Assembly (NCBI GenBank): GCA_016342755.1
Contig: JAEINS010000002.1
Location: 186,001 to 250,000 of the forward strand
Source of the DNA: Melioribacteraceae bacterium
Lineage (GTDB): Bacteria > Bacteroidota > Ignavibacteria > Ignavibacteriales > Melioribacteraceae
DNA length: 64,000 nucleotides
Direction: 5' to 3'
The first letter of the stretch is position 1; each line of letters begins with the position of its first letter. Made by a program: the position numbers and the translations under genes. Below are positions 17,645 to 26,846 of this stretch, piece by piece. Under the pieces are notes generated by a model, which did no database searches, was not told the DNA's origin, and saw only the letters and a program-made list of their open reading frames with translations.

Positions 17645-18751
17645 CTATTTTTTCTTCAAAATTAAGGAGTATGTATTTTCGTCTGGAATTAAATTTACTA
17701 ATGTAAATTCTTTATCAATTATCTTTTGACAAACCAAAGAATCGTTTAGATAGAACGATAGTGATTCGAATTCTTGGAATTTTTTTAATCCCAATTCCAA
17801 TGTTAGTTCTTGATCATAAATTTTATTATCTAAATTATCACTAATAGTTATTTCATAATGAACTTCAGAATTATCACTACTTTCAAATTCTAGATTATAC
17901 TCAAAATTACTGCGCTCATAAATATATAATGCAACTTGATCCATATTTCCGCACCAAAGATCATTATCCTTAATAAAGTCCAAATCTTTCAAAAATTCTG
18001 CAGTTGGATAATAAGAATAACCTTTGTCGTTACCTATACTATGGTACATCAATATAACCCAAGCTCTTTTATTAATTGTAGATTCTAATATCGGTTCCAT
18101 TTCACTGTGGTTCTCAATCTGAATTGGATTATCTGTTCCTACATTTACAGCCTGTAAATAATACCAATTCTCAGGTATCATTTCATCTTCCACGCACATA
18201 TATGCAAGTTTTGAATCATTTACTGCACCTCTTGCACAAATAAATCCAGCCAATTTGTTAGCAAGTTGCGTACTAGGTAACTTGCCTCGTCCTCCGGGAT
18301 AGGCATAAGCCTTAGGATTTAAACCCCATTGTGTCATTAAATCGTAACAAGTCTTAAATGAATTATAAGCTTCATCAAAAGAAACTTCATCATGATTAAT
18401 ATGTGTATGCCCATGACCAAAAACGTGGATTCCCCTCTTGGGCAGTATTGTTGCCATTTCTACAACAAACTTCCGTAAATAATCTTGGCTAAAAGGCTGG
18501 GTCACTAATTCAAAATCCATTGTAAGATTTCTCTTTTCAATTTCAGAGACAGCCATTTCTACAAGTGGATTATCACTCCATGGAATATCATAAGTTACGG
18601 TAACTGTTCCGGAATGACCGTTATACCATTTAGTAGGAGAAATACTAAGATCATAATTTTGATCATAATTTGAAACATCCGAAACATTTGAATTTGACTC
18701 ACACCCGATTACCAAAACACTCAGAATCATTATAAATGTATACAATCTCAT
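17645..18751 (-). CDS. Polysaccharide-deacetylase-like lipoprotein
   Basis: Exported protein of 368 residues with a lipoprotein signal peptide (lipobox VIGC, C17). The middle part has a NodB-homology (CE4) outline: VTYDIPW where the TFDD motif 1 is expected, a His-rich GHGHTHINHDE as motif 2, and AYPGGRGK as motif 3; ILMYHSIG is seen near residue 235. The second Asp of motif 1, normally a metal ligand, is Ile here, and motif 2 has altered spacing, so catalytic activity is uncertain. The C-terminal 90 residues look like a beta-sandwich. It may modify or bind the secreted polysaccharide in the periplasm or outer membrane. Confidence 0.7.
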   Translation of the reverse strand: MRLYTFIMILSVLVIGCESNSNVSDVSNYDQNYDLSISPTKWYNGHSGTVTVTYDIPWSDNPLVEMAVSEIEKRNLTMDFELVTQPFSQDYLRKFVVEMATILPKRGIHVFGHGHTHINHDEVSFDEAYNSFKTCYDLMTQWGLNPKAYAYPGGRGKLPSTQLANKLAGFICARGAVNDSKLAYMCVEDEMIPENWYYLQAVNVGTDNPIQIENHSEMEPILESTINKRAWVILMYHSIGNDKGYSYYPTAEFLKDLDFIKDNDLWCGNMDQVALYIYERSNFEYNLEFESSDNSEVHYEITISDNLDNKIYDQELTLELGLKKFQEFESLSFYLNDSLVCQKIIDKEFTLVNLIPDENTYSLILKKK

Positions 18752-18765
18752 ATTTAACCTGACCT

Positions 18766-19713
18766 TTATTGTTTTATTGATTTATTGTTATTAACTGGAT
18801 TCCCGACTAAATAATACTTTATTAAATAAACTAATACTCTTTTAAAATCTTTTTCCTTTTTTAAGTTACTATTGAACATGTAAGGCAATATTTTTTTAAT
18901 CAGATTTAACACAATTACAAATCTAATTATTAAAACTTTCAATGAAGAATAATGTTTTCTAAAAAATATCAACTTACTTTCGTATGTCCATTTTACTCTC
19001 TGTGATTTAATTTTATTAGTTATTTCACCACCTAAATGTCTTATAGATCCATTTTTCCAATAAACAGTTTTATATTCTCCACACAATTTTTTCGCTCTAT
19101 AACATAAGTCTGTTTCTTCGGCAAAAAGAAAATAATCTTCGTCAAATCCATTTGTCTTTTTTATAACTTCATTTCTAATCATCATACATGAACCAAAAAT
19201 GTAATCAGTATTATAAAATTCTTTCGATTTAGTTAAAGTGTTTTTCAATCTCTTTTTTATTGCAACGTAATACCCTAATAAACCAAACAAATCCCAAAAC
19301 TCGTTTGTTAAATTATGAAAATTTTGAGCTGAACCTTGTATTCTTCCATTTTCATATAACACAACCGGTCCGGCTATTCCAACATCAGAATTATGTTCCA
19401 TAAAATCATAAAATTTCTTAGGTAAATTTTCTTCTAAATAAGTATCCGGGTTTAACAACAAATAATATTTACTTTCATAGTTTCGTAAGACTTCATTATT
19501 TCCATGCCCAAATCCATAATTAGTTTTTAACATTTTAAATTTAACTTTGGGAAATTGTTCTGCTAATTTTTCGATACTTCTATCTTGTGAATTATTATCA
19601 ACAACAAAAATCTCGCAATCAATATCAGCTACATACTTTTCAATTGAAATGAGTAAGTTTTTAACACAATCAGTTAAGTTATAATTAACAATAATAATAC
19701 ATAGATTATTCAT
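18766..19713 (-). CDS. GT2 family glycosyltransferase (rhamnosyltransferase-like)
   Basis: GT-A transferase of 315 residues. It shows CIIIVNYNLTDCV at the start, NYGFGHGNNEVL, the acidic motif LNPDTYLEE and GFDEDYFLFAEETDLCYR, the same ordered signatures as other WbbL-type enzymes in this locus. A hydrophobic stretch at about 255-280 may associate with the membrane. Its ATG lies inside the end of the polymerase gene (8-nt overlap), indicating translational coupling. Donor sugar unknown. Confidence 0.88.
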   Translation of the reverse strand: MNNLCIIIVNYNLTDCVKNLLISIEKYVADIDCEIFVVDNNSQDRSIEKLAEQFPKVKFKMLKTNYGFGHGNNEVLRNYESKYYLLLNPDTYLEENLPKKFYDFMEHNSDVGIAGPVVLYENGRIQGSAQNFHNLTNEFWDLFGLLGYYVAIKKRLKNTLTKSKEFYNTDYIFGSCMMIRNEVIKKTNGFDEDYFLFAEETDLCYRAKKLCGEYKTVYWKNGSIRHLGGEITNKIKSQRVKWTYESKLIFFRKHYSSLKVLIIRFVIVLNLIKKILPYMFNSNLKKEKDFKRVLVYLIKYYLVGNPVNNNKSIKQ

Positions 19714-21121
19714 TTATACTCACTAAATTTTCATCATTCTCATTTTCTATTTTATGAGAAAGAAAATCTACATATGCCAAAACAAATGCTAAAATTATAT
19801 TCGATTTATATTTAATAAATAGAGGAGAAACCAAATTTAACACTGCAAATCCCATAAACGCGGCTAAAAGTCCGATACAAATAAACTTATATTTTTTATT
19901 TGTAGTTTTAAGACTAATTGTAAACGCAGTCTTCATAAATCGATAAAACATCCAGATAAACAGAATAAAACCAATTATCCCACTTTTCCATAATACATAC
20001 AAATAAGTACTATCTGGATAGTAAATATTTGCCTTAGCATTTCCTAAAAGTTGATAATTAACTGCATCTCCAAATCCTTTTCCCAAAATAGGACTTTCTA
20101 AGAACTCAGTTATCACGTAGTAACCAATTTCAATTCTCATTAGAAAAGATTGATCCTCGCTTACTTTTGTAAGTGACTGTGCTCGTTTTTCGGCATCCCC
20201 AACATTTTCTGATACTTGTGTTGCCGGTTGTAAATTCATAACAAAAATTAGTGGTAATAAAATTATTAGTAGATAAGGTAATAACCTTTTGTAAGAATAA
20301 TTCTTTGTAAACTTTAGGTTTAGAACATATACCATGTAAAGGGTGATAAATGTGATTACCCATAAAGTTCTTGTAAGTGTCACAAATATTCCCATTACAA
20401 CTATTATTAGAGGAAAAATATACTTCATTTTCTGTTTGCTTACCAGAGTTGCTGAAAAAAGAACACCAACTACTATAGGTAAGTAACCGGATTGAAAAGT
20501 AACAAATCTATCATATCCTAATTGTGTATTATAAAAGATATATTCTAAGGAAATAAAAACGCCTATTCCTACCAACATTAAATTTACAAGGTTATAATCA
20601 TCTTCCGAAAAAAAGTGGTAAATAATAATAGCATAGAAAAAATAGAAAAAATGATATTGTTCAACAAAAATAGCCATAATCGGGTAACCATTCAAATAAC
20701 CAATTATAGAAGAAATTATTGAATAGAGCACAACTAATAATATTGGCTTCTGTATATAAGTAACCTTTATTAAAAAAATATCATGTTTCCAGAAAAAGTA
20801 TAATATACTAATTAATAATAAAGCGAATAATGGGAAACTAAATAACAGTTCGAATAAAAACCTATAATGGAACTCATTATTTAAATAGAGAAGAGGCAAA
20901 AAATTTATAATAATCAAAGAAACTGGTAATTTTAGTTTTCTGCTCAAATTAAAAAGGAAAAATATTAGAATAACATTAAACCCGCCCAAAATTAGCACTG
21001 ATTTTTCGCCGCCTTTTGTTATAATCAAAAGTTGAATCAACCAGCCTACAATAATTGCAACAAAAAGGACTAAGTAGCTTAATCTATTTACAGCTATATT
21101 TTCATCTTTATGAAACGTCAT
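19706..21121 (-). CDS. O-antigen/exopolysaccharide polymerase (Wzy-like)
   Basis: Inner membrane protein of 471 residues with about 11-12 hydrophobic helices and a large periplasmic loop (about 260-360, PATQVSENVGDAEKRAQSLT to ILGKGFGDAVN), the layout of the O-antigen ligase/polymerase family (Wzy_C). The ESPILGKGFGD segment matches the conserved E-x-P-x-x-G-x-G loop of this family. It should polymerise undecaprenyl-linked repeat units in the periplasm. Its 1-nt overlap with the flippase gene upstream and 8-nt overlap with the GT2 downstream support a Wzx/Wzy operon. A ligase role cannot be excluded from sequence. Confidence 0.85.
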   Translation of the reverse strand: MTFHKDENIAVNRLSYLVLFVAIIVGWLIQLLIITKGGEKSVLILGGFNVILIFFLFNLSRKLKLPVSLIIINFLPLLYLNNEFHYRFLFELLFSFPLFALLLISILYFFWKHDIFLIKVTYIQKPILLVVLYSIISSIIGYLNGYPIMAIFVEQYHFFYFFYAIIIYHFFSEDDYNLVNLMLVGIGVFISLEYIFYNTQLGYDRFVTFQSGYLPIVVGVLFSATLVSKQKMKYIFPLIIVVMGIFVTLTRTLWVITFITLYMVYVLNLKFTKNYSYKRLLPYLLIILLPLIFVMNLQPATQVSENVGDAEKRAQSLTKVSEDQSFLMRIEIGYYVITEFLESPILGKGFGDAVNYQLLGNAKANIYYPDSTYLYVLWKSGIIGFILFIWMFYRFMKTAFTISLKTTNKKYKFICIGLLAAFMGFAVLNLVSPLFIKYKSNIILAFVLAYVDFLSHKIENENDENLVSINE

Positions 21122-22566
21122 TAAGATCTGGCTTCTCTCATTTTTTTTAATAAACTCTCAATTTTATCTTTATTCATTAATAGACTCAATGCTATATAGC
21201 TTATGGTTCCAATTGCAAATAAAGAAACTAACGAAATAACATTATTTAAGTTGAGTTTTTGAAAAACAAAAACTTTACTACTATAAACAATTACATACAT
21301 TGTTATACTTGTAAAAAAAGTTCCAGCGAAAGACTTTAAAAAGTCCGTAATTTTGTAATCGATATATTTAAACGGAATTTTGAATCCATGATACAATACT
21401 AATATATTACAAATAAGATATGCTGAAGCAACACCGATGATACCCCATTTAAGCCCAATTGAAAAACCTGTTATAAAAATTAAAGCTGTAAATATCCCCC
21501 ACTTAAACCAAACATCTGTTTTTCCCTTAGCCTGAAATATTGCTCCGGAAGTTGTATATATTGACTGGACTAATCCTAAAGGGGATAATATTAATAGTAC
21601 ATTTACAATTGGAGTCCATTTTTCGCCAATTACTATTGGAACATAATCAGCAATGGCCATTAGTCCTAACATCATAGGAAAAGTTATTAAAGCAATTGAG
21701 TTGGCAACAACAGTAAACATTTCCCGGAATTTTTTATTATCGTTTTTAATTTTTGAATAAACCGGGAACATTACCCGCGAAATTATCTGAGTTATATTTT
21801 GTATTGGGTAAAGCATAATTCTATAAGCATAGGAATAAATACCTAGTGCTTCCATTCCAAGAAAACGACTTATTAAAAAGTAGTCTGCATTTCTAACAAA
21901 ATAATTAACAATATTAAACCCAGAAAGATTAATACTAAATTTTGCAACTTTTTTTACTTCATCTATCGAAAACATGAATTTTGGTTTTAAAGAAGAATTT
22001 ACCCACAATAGAAATGTATTTACTATAGTAACAGTTAAAGTTTGAAACACTAAGCTCCAAACACCATATTTTAATATGGCCATGCTAATTCCAACACAAG
22101 CACCAAAAATGCTTGCTATTATTTCAATCTTCGCAGTTTTATCAAATAAAAATTTTCTCTCAAGTAAAGCCTGATGGCCATTGCTAAAACTTGAGATTAC
22201 AAAATTCATAGCTAAAACACTAAGAATCATTGTTAATCTTTCTTCATTATAAAATATTGCAACATATGGCGAAGTAGTAATTATAATCAAGCTAAGTATT
22301 ATTCCAAATACTATATTTACCCAGAACACACTTGAAAACAGTTTTAGATTAATTTCATCAATTTGAATTAACGCTGATGAAATACCCAGATCTTTAATTA
22401 TCTGAAGAAACCCAACATATATCATTGCTGTGCTCATTAACCCAAAATCTTCTAATGATAATAACCGCCCTAAGATTAAAATTGTTATAAACTGCAAACT
22501 TTGCTTTATTATTCTAGCCGATGTTGACCATTTTATTCCTTTAAAAGCAATTTTGTTTAAACTCAT
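21121..22566 (-). CDS. Lipopolysaccharide/EPS repeat-unit flippase (Wzx-like, WzxC type)
   Basis: MOP-superfamily membrane protein of 481 residues with about 14 hydrophobic helices. The N-terminus (KGIKWSTSARIIKQSLQF, residues 9-26) and the segment GRLLSLEDFGLMSTAMIYVGF (about 35-55) are typical of the WzxC/Polysacc_synt_3 family, as is YAYRIMLYPIQNITQIISRVMFP split across residues 245-270. It would flip undecaprenyl-linked oligosaccharide to the periplasmic face for the adjacent Wzy. It begins 38 nt after the Wzz-like gene and overlaps wzy by 1 nt. Confidence 0.88.
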   Translation of the reverse strand: MSLNKIAFKGIKWSTSARIIKQSLQFITILILGRLLSLEDFGLMSTAMIYVGFLQIIKDLGISSALIQIDEINLKLFSSVFWVNIVFGIILSLIIITTSPYVAIFYNEERLTMILSVLAMNFVISSFSNGHQALLERKFLFDKTAKIEIIASIFGACVGISMAILKYGVWSLVFQTLTVTIVNTFLLWVNSSLKPKFMFSIDEVKKVAKFSINLSGFNIVNYFVRNADYFLISRFLGMEALGIYSYAYRIMLYPIQNITQIISRVMFPVYSKIKNDNKKFREMFTVVANSIALITFPMMLGLMAIADYVPIVIGEKWTPIVNVLLILSPLGLVQSIYTTSGAIFQAKGKTDVWFKWGIFTALIFITGFSIGLKWGIIGVASAYLICNILVLYHGFKIPFKYIDYKITDFLKSFAGTFFTSITMYVIVYSSKVFVFQKLNLNNVISLVSLFAIGTISYIALSLLMNKDKIESLLKKMREARS

Positions 22567-22604
22567 ATTGTTGCAATAAAAATTTTAATCAATATTCTCA
22601 TTTA

Positions 22605-23780
22605 CTAAGAAACTTTCCATTTAAACAAATTTCGCCTAACAAAAAGCATTTTTTCTGAATTTAGAAAGTTTTCATTTTCTCTAAATACTATAAAAATAAA
22701 GACTATAAAAAATGTACTCATCCCTACTAATAAAGTAAGAATTGTTCTTGAAGGAAAACTTTTCTTTGCAGGAGGTTTAGCATTATCAATTATTTGTAAA
22801 ACTGGAATATCTTTTTGTTCTTCTAATCTTGATTGCTCATATAAGGGTAACATAAACTGTAAAATTGCATTGTTTATTTCAACATCTCGCAAATATCGAT
22901 AATAATCTAAAGCTTTTTTAGGAATAGAATTAAAAGACATTAACATGCTATTTTTTTGCTTTCCCGCACGAATATCTTCAATCTTTTTTTGAAATTCTTC
23001 AACTTGAACATTTATACTTGTAAGTTCAGGAGAATCTTTATCTACAATATTTTCTAAAATTGATTTTTGAATTTGCTTTGTGATAACCTCAGTTTCTAAT
23101 TGCGAATATGTTCCAATTATTCCTTTTACTTGTTCTGTCGGATCATATATTCCAGATTTTTCTTGATAGATCCTCAAAGAATCTTCCGAGTTTTTCAGTT
23201 TCAATTTAACTTCATCTAATCGTTTTCCAAGAAAAACTCTATTATTTTTAGATTTTTTAACTTTAAGTTCAATAATTTTATTATTAAGAGAAGTTATTAT
23301 AAAATTTGCTACATCTGCAGCTTTTTGTGCAGAAAGCATCCGAACTTTGATTTGAAATGCACCTTCATCAGTTTCTTCGGCTGTTATACTATTTGATAAT
23401 CTTTCTATTGCCTTTTCATATCCTTCAAGATAATTCTTTCTTATATGGTAATCTTCAAGTAAGTTAAATTTTTCAATAATATTTTCTAGATTTGAACGAC
23501 TGTAAATAATAGTGTTGTACAATCCAATTTCCGGATTTGAAGATCCACCAAGACCTAAAGGTAAACCTTGTAAATCTCCTAACATTCCCATAATTCCACT
23601 CATTGACTGGTCTTCAGAAGGAATTATTGTTGCTGAAGAATCGAATTGTTCTTCAACTAAGAAAAAAATTGCTAAATAAGAAAATACCATTACTAGAAAA
23701 GTAATTCCTATTAAAAACTTTTTATGTTTTACAAATAATACAAGATAATCTGCTAAATCAATGTTCTTTTCTTGCTGCAT
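22605..23780 (-). CDS. Wzz/polysaccharide co-polymerase without kinase domain
   Basis: Chain-length determinant family protein of 391 residues. Topology is membrane helix near 19-40, a long periplasmic domain rich in coiled-coil helices (about 190-300), and a second helix near 350-372 followed by a short cytosolic tail. The Wzz fold start (DLADYLVLFVKHKKFL) and the proline-rich entry to the second helix (DNAKPPAKKSFPSRT) are family hallmarks. There is no C-terminal BY-kinase domain and no separate tyrosine kinase gene nearby, so it is PCP1-like or its kinase is elsewhere. It sits between the exporter and flippase genes. Confidence 0.88.
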   Translation of the reverse strand: MQQEKNIDLADYLVLFVKHKKFLIGITFLVMVFSYLAIFFLVEEQFDSSATIIPSEDQSMSGIMGMLGDLQGLPLGLGGSSNPEIGLYNTIIYSRSNLENIIEKFNLLEDYHIRKNYLEGYEKAIERLSNSITAEETDEGAFQIKVRMLSAQKAADVANFIITSLNNKIIELKVKKSKNNRVFLGKRLDEVKLKLKNSEDSLRIYQEKSGIYDPTEQVKGIIGTYSQLETEVITKQIQKSILENIVDKDSPELTSINVQVEEFQKKIEDIRAGKQKNSMLMSFNSIPKKALDYYRYLRDVEINNAILQFMLPLYEQSRLEEQKDIPVLQIIDNAKPPAKKSFPSRTILTLLVGMSTFFIVFIFIVFRENENFLNSEKMLFVRRNLFKWKVS

Positions 23781-23796
23781 TTAAATTCTCTATTTT

Positions 23797-25242
23797 TTAT
23801 TTACCAAGTTGTGTCATTAAAATTATTAATGTTGCAATACTACCAATAATTCCTGCAATAGTCCCAATTCTTGAAATAGAATACCAAATTGATATTGGGA
23901 AATCTTTTGGGACATAAACATAATCCCCGGGCTCAATAGGAACAACTTCATCATCAATTTTAATCCACTCTCTAGATCTTTTCTTTATGATTATTATTTC
24001 TTCAAAATCTTTTGCGAATTCTGTAATACCGCCAGCCTGACCTATATAATAATTATAATCATGACCTTCTTTATAATTATAATAACCTGGTTTTCGAACT
24101 TGTCCCCATACATATATTTTAGTGTTTTTCTCAGGTATAACAACAACATCCTTATCCTTCATAATATAATTTGCTTCATCAGAATCATTATCCAAAATTT
24201 TAGTAAAATCTAGTTCTATACTTGTATTTATGATTCTTAATTGATTATCAATATTAAAAGTTGAAGTATCTTCTCTAACTAAACTAATTAGGCGGTACAT
24301 TTTTAAAACTTCAATTTTATCACTTAGATATTCAAAAGATTTTAGTTTTATTTCGTCTAATTCACTATCTAAACCATCTAACTGAGCCTGGAGTTTTAAA
24401 CTTTCTACAGATGAGTTTTCTCTAATTAATTCTGCATCAGCTAAAGAAGCGTTTGGTTTTAAGCCACCAGCTTTTCTAATGATTTCAGATAATGTTGTAG
24501 AATTTTTAGTAATATAAATTTCGCCGGGATTATTTACTTCACCCAAAATTTTAATTTTAAAATTCTTTTCTTCTAATTCATTTGTTAAAATTCTAATTCT
24601 ATCTCCACTTTGAAGAGAAAAATCATTTAGTATTTTAACTTTTGTAACTTCTTCTGATTCACCGTCAGCACTCAATCTAGATATTTCAGCCACTTCAACA
24701 TCATCAAATGCAATACTAATTCCTTTTGCATAAAAAATTATATCAGAAAGTTTATCACCCTTTACATAGTGATATTTACCGGGTTTATTAATTGCTCCGG
24801 TTATTTCTATAAAATTTCGTTCTATATCATAAACAGGGAAAATTATAACATCGCCATTTTTTAGATATGGATTATGCGAGAAATCTCCAGTTAATCTAAA
24901 TTTCTCCAAATCAATTTTTAATTCAGATCCATCGTAACGCTTTATAAGAATATCACGTTTCGAAAAACTATCTATCTTTTTATAAGTGTTGGCTACCATT
25001 TCTTGTTGTTTAATAGTATTTAATATAGCAACTTTGCCCAGATTGTATTGCCGGGTTATAAACTGATCTAACCTTTCCATTGGAGAAGATTGGAATGAAC
25101 CGTTGACTAAAAAATCACCGCCAATAGTTACACTTATAACCTGCATTGAACTAAGATTTAATCCGGTTGCTTCTTCAGAGATAGTTTGAGCTTTTGAAAT
25201 TGTGATTGCAAGTAATAATAAGATTAATAGTATTTTCTTCAT
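23797..25242 (-). CDS. SLBB-domain polysaccharide export protein (Wza-like)
   Basis: Exporter component of 481 residues with a cleavable signal peptide ending ISKAQ and no lipobox cysteine, unlike E. coli Wza. An N-terminal poly-export domain (about 60-135, GDFSHNPYLKNGDVIIFP) is followed by at least three SLBB beta-grasp domains, recognised by ITGAINKPGKYHYVKGDKLS (147-166), ILGEVNNPGEIYITKNSTTL and VWGQVRKPGYYNYKEGHDYN. A C-terminal hydrophobic helix (about 458-478) could span a membrane. It is the first structural export gene after rfbB and should form the channel that carries the polymer out. Confidence 0.9.
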   Translation of the reverse strand: MKKILLILLLLAITISKAQTISEEATGLNLSSMQVISVTIGGDFLVNGSFQSSPMERLDQFITRQYNLGKVAILNTIKQQEMVANTYKKIDSFSKRDILIKRYDGSELKIDLEKFRLTGDFSHNPYLKNGDVIIFPVYDIERNFIEITGAINKPGKYHYVKGDKLSDIIFYAKGISIAFDDVEVAEISRLSADGESEEVTKVKILNDFSLQSGDRIRILTNELEEKNFKIKILGEVNNPGEIYITKNSTTLSEIIRKAGGLKPNASLADAELIRENSSVESLKLQAQLDGLDSELDEIKLKSFEYLSDKIEVLKMYRLISLVREDTSTFNIDNQLRIINTSIELDFTKILDNDSDEANYIMKDKDVVVIPEKNTKIYVWGQVRKPGYYNYKEGHDYNYYIGQAGGITEFAKDFEEIIIIKKRSREWIKIDDEVVPIEPGDYVYVPKDFPISIWYSISRIGTIAGIIGSIATLIILMTQLGK

Positions 25243-25266
25243 AGTCTCTTTATAATTTTTAATATT

Positions 25267-26277
25267 TTACTTACCATACTGTGTTTTATAATAATCCTGA
25301 TAGGCGCCGGAGATTATCCTTTCCCACCAGTTTTTGTTTTCTTTATACCATTCAACCGTTTTAACAATTGCCTCTTCAAATTTGTATTCAGGTTTCCAGC
25401 CAAGTTCATTTTGTATTTTTGAAGAATCAATTGCATATCTTCTATCATGTCCTGGTCTGTCTTTTACAAACTCAATTAAATCTTCCGATTTACCCAGAAT
25501 ATTTAAGACTAATTTTATAATCTCAATATTAGTCATTTCCTGAGAAGCTCCAATATTATAAACTTCACCAACTCTACCCTTTTCAAATACCAAATCAATA
25601 GCTTTGTTATGATCAATAACGTAGATCCAGTCGCGTACGTTTAACCCGTCTCCGTAAACCGGAAGTTTTTTATCAGCCAGAGAGTTTAAAATCATCAACG
25701 GAATTAATTTTTCTGGGAACTGCAAAGGACCATAATTATTTGAACATCGGGTAATAAGAACCGGAAATCCGTATGTTTCATAAAATGACATTGCTAAAAG
25801 ATCAGCACTAGCTTTACTTGATGAATATGGACTATTTGGTGATATTGAAGTCTTTTCGGTAAATAATCCGGTTTCACCTAAACTGCCGTAAACTTCATCT
25901 GTAGATACTTGCAGAAATTTTTCTACATCATATCTTCGTGAAGTTTCTAACAATACATTTGTACCAATTACATTTGTCTGGAAGAATACTTCCGATCCTA
26001 AGATACTTCTATCAACGTGCGATTCTGCCGCGAAGTTTATAACATACTTAATATTATACTGATTAAATAAATAATCTACTAATTCATGATTCGTGATATC
26101 ACCTTTCACAAAATGGTAGTTTTTATTTCCTTCGCTAGATTTTAAGTTTTCCAGATTACCGGCATAGGTTAATTTATCAAGATTAATAATATTATAATCG
26201 TCACGTTCGTCAAGAATATGGTTTATAAAATTACTGCCAATAAATCCAGCTCCGCCTGTTACTAAAATATTTTTCAT
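25267..26277 (-). CDS. rfbB: dTDP-glucose 4,6-dehydratase
   Basis: Extended SDR enzyme (336 residues) converting dTDP-glucose to dTDP-4-keto-6-deoxyglucose, the first dedicated step to dTDP-rhamnose and related sugars. It shows the NAD motif GGAGFIG (8-14), HVDRSI, the catalytic STDEVYG and Y-x3-K in SPYSSSKA, and NNYGPLQFPEKLIP. The longer frame opens with a TTG at 26313 that adds 12 residues not found in the family; the ATG at 26277 gives the correct N-terminus MKNILVTGG. rfbA, rfbC and rfbD are not adjacent. It heads the EPS locus and lies next to the repeat island. Confidence 0.95.
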   Translation of the reverse strand: MKNILVTGGAGFIGSNFINHILDERDDYNIINLDKLTYAGNLENLKSSEGNKNYHFVKGDITNHELVDYLFNQYNIKYVINFAAESHVDRSILGSEVFFQTNVIGTNVLLETSRRYDVEKFLQVSTDEVYGSLGETGLFTEKTSISPNSPYSSSKASADLLAMSFYETYGFPVLITRCSNNYGPLQFPEKLIPLMILNSLADKKLPVYGDGLNVRDWIYVIDHNKAIDLVFEKGRVGEVYNIGASQEMTNIEIIKLVLNILGKSEDLIEFVKDRPGHDRRYAIDSSKIQNELGWKPEYKFEEAIVKTVEWYKENKNWWERIISGAYQDYYKTQYGK

Positions 26278-26321
26278 TTTTTTCTTATTTATTTGTGCAA
26301 TTATTACTTTCAACTCTCATT

Positions 26322-26394
26322 GTCATTCCAGCAATATTTTAGCTGGAATCCATTTTTATTTTTTAGATTCCCGATTAATAATTTCGGGAATGAC
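26322..26394. repeat. Palindromic intergenic unit, copy A (73 bp)
   Basis: The unit begins GTCATTCC and ends with its exact reverse complement GGAATGAC. Inside are two sub-hairpins, ATTCCAGC...GCTGGAAT (26325-26348) and TTCCCG...CGGGAA (26368-26390), joined by a T-rich spacer. It can fold as one long hairpin closed by the ends or as two side-by-side hairpins. Copies B and C in the same orientation follow the nuclease pseudogene. It is 45 nt from the rfbB start. Confidence 0.85.
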
Positions 26395-26432
26395 ATTCTC
26401 TTTTTTTCAATCTTTTTTATAGCCGGAATCAA

Positions 26433-26720
26433 TCAAACTATTGTCTCATACAAATCTTGCCAATCTGGATTATCTTTTTCAATCAACTTAATTTTCTAGA
26501 TTCGTTTCCATTTTTTTAACATTTTCTCTCGGATAATTGCTGATTCAATATTTTCAATAATCTCAAAATATACTAGTTTTTTAATCCCGTATCTAAAAGT
26601 AAAACCTTTTGAAATATCATTTCTATGTTCATATACTCTTCTGCAAAGATCATTGGTAACTCCTATATAAAGAGTTCCGTTCTTTTTACTTGCTAAAATA
26701 TAAACATAATACTGTTTTAT
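26433..26720 (-). pseudogene. Decayed GIY-YIG endonuclease gene
   Basis: The minus-strand frame reads KQYYVYILASKKNGTLYIGV, then TNDLCRRVYEHRND, and further GFTFRYGIKKLVYFE and ESAIIREKMLKKWKRI, a classic small GIY-YIG nuclease (YVYIL...LYIGVT with the catalytic Tyr, Arg and later Glu). Two lesions break it: the expected ATG is ATA at 26718-26720, and an in-frame TAG at 26496-26498 stands where this family has Trp (WKRxWKIKLIE). Past the stop the frame continues with family sequence KIKLIEKDNPDWQDLYETIV to a TGA at 26433. The ~95-codon length equals intact relatives. It lies between palindromic units. Confidence 0.85.
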
Positions 26721-26758
26721 ATTTCAAGACTCCCAATTATTGCTTCCAACTTACTTTC

Positions 26759-26831
26759 TCATTCCAGCAATCTTTTAGCTGGAATCCATTTTTATTTTTT
26801 TAGATTCCCGATTGATGATTTTGGGAATGAC
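26759..26831. repeat. Palindromic intergenic unit, copy B (73 bp)
   Basis: Near-identical to copy A: CTCATTCCAGC opening, GCTGGAATCC, T-rich spacer, TTAGATTCCCGATTGATGAT, TTGGGAATGAC closing. It is 38 nt from the start-codon end of the GIY-YIG pseudogene and only 15 nt from copy C. Both internal hairpins are preserved; differences from copy A are a few substitutions and one indel in the T run. Confidence 0.85.
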
Positions 26832-26846
26832 TTCCAAGTTATCATT

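Noticed and set aside
20130-20363. 77-codon minus-strand frame inside the polymerase gene
   Set aside because: It is in another frame of the same strand within wzy and has no independent support.
11492-26277. EPS locus as a recent foreign island
   Set aside because: The locus is AT-rich like the flanking genes, has no tRNA or integrase at its borders and no mobile genes inside; only the repeat island next to rfbB suggests mobility.
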